DNA of 64,000 bases from Ideonella benzenivorans (GTDB lineage: Bacteria > Pseudomonadota > Gammaproteobacteria > Burkholderiales > Burkholderiaceae_C), in the NCBI RefSeq assembly GCF_020387415.1, contig NZ_JAGWCB010000006.1, positions 310,001 to 374,000 of the forward strand, read 5' to 3'. The translations under genes and the position numbers were made by a program. Below, in pieces: positions 63,856 to 64,000 of the stretch; within the stretch, counting starts at the first letter, position 1, and every line of letters starts with the position of its first letter. The notes beneath the pieces were generated by a model. It ran no database searches. It saw nothing but the letters and a program-made list of their open reading frames with translations, and was not told where the DNA came from.

Positions 63856-64000
63856 TGACGCCCGGGGCCGCCGCCAGCGCGGGTGCCGAGACGGGTTCGG
63901 CCACCGAGCTGCCGGATCCCTGGCCCTTGCCACCGCCCGACGAGGGCATGACCGGCTTCTGGCAGGCCTGGGCTGGGTCCTTGGTGGAGCTGGCGCTGGT
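63855..64000 (+). CDS. Start of an unidentified protein (cut by the right edge)
   Basis: An ATG shares a base with the queC stop (TGATG), giving an open frame of 48 codons to the edge. The N-terminus is rich in Pro, Ala and Gly, then GMTGFWQAWAGSLVELAL, which could lead into a membrane helix. Too little is visible to name it. Tight coupling to queC supports it as a real gene. Confidence 0.6.
   Translation, partial: MTPGAAASAGAETGSATELPDPWPLPPPDEGMTGFWQAWAGSLVELAL

Overview
The window is a stretch of very GC-rich, gene-dense chromosome with no mobile elements. Gene content and order point to a betaproteobacterium of the order Burkholderiales, probably near Leptothrix, Sphaerotilus, Rubrivivax or Ideonella. 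The clues are bamE-dapB-exbB-exbD-leuS divergent from fur, hpf-ptsN-hprK, glnE, a YhdP-type AsmA protein, UbiH, and a rhombosortase with GlyGly-CTERM proteases. This placement is inferred from gene content, not from a database search. I saw no rRNA, tRNA, insertion sequence, prophage or CRISPR array.

Layout. 1-4849 (minus) is a housekeeping operon: BamE, DapB, an ExbB/ExbD pair and LeuRS (cut by the left edge). Fur (plus) diverges from it. 5419-7447 (minus) carries hpf-ptsN-hprK. 7892-10765 (plus) holds CorA, a HAD hydrolase and a ferritin-like diiron protein; a strongly structured, gene-free stretch precedes the last. 10775-15057 (minus) is glnE-rhombosortase-EamA exporter. 15167-20100 (plus) is the giant YhdP-like protein and a nitrilase. 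20119-23344 is ornithine cyclodeaminase divergent from an Lrp regulator and an amidase. 23319-26458 (minus) is a two-component system followed by an AEC carrier.

26602-30083 (plus), divergent from the two-component system, is a compact operon: a Cys-nucleophile alpha/beta hydrolase, an acyl carrier protein, a ketosynthase and a VirK/YbjX-like protein. An HDOD protein, a chalcone-isomerase-like secreted protein, an outer-membrane protein and UbiH follow. 33946-43114 (plus) is a second notable block: SPFH, DUF4178, DUF350, a membrane polyamine aminopropyltransferase and a Tat-exported FAD oxidoreductase. It is followed by a PotD-like binding protein that overlaps a Cache-GGDEF diguanylate cyclase. 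A SAM decarboxylase (speD) overlapping a MurU-like gene lies just beyond, which gives the region a polyamine theme.

45484-48604 holds transketolase and GAPDH with a clear terminator. Two tandem secreted subtilases (48810-52780) end in GlyGly-CTERM signals, which are the expected substrates of the rhombosortase 36 kb away. Then come a SPOR protein, BirA, a SET-domain protein divergent from topoisomerase III across a 23-bp alternating purine-pyrimidine tract, a PhoX-like Tat lipoprotein, ProA, a LysR regulator divergent from a Rieske oxygenase, QueC, and the start of an unknown gene.

The best candidates for undescribed biology are the hydrolase-ACP-KS-VirK operon with its two-component system, the SPFH/polyamine block coupled to c-di-GMP, and the multi-hairpin element at 9620-9763. 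Promoters, operators and RNA structures are by-eye calls. Starts were chosen from Shine-Dalgarno sites, gene overlaps and family N-termini.
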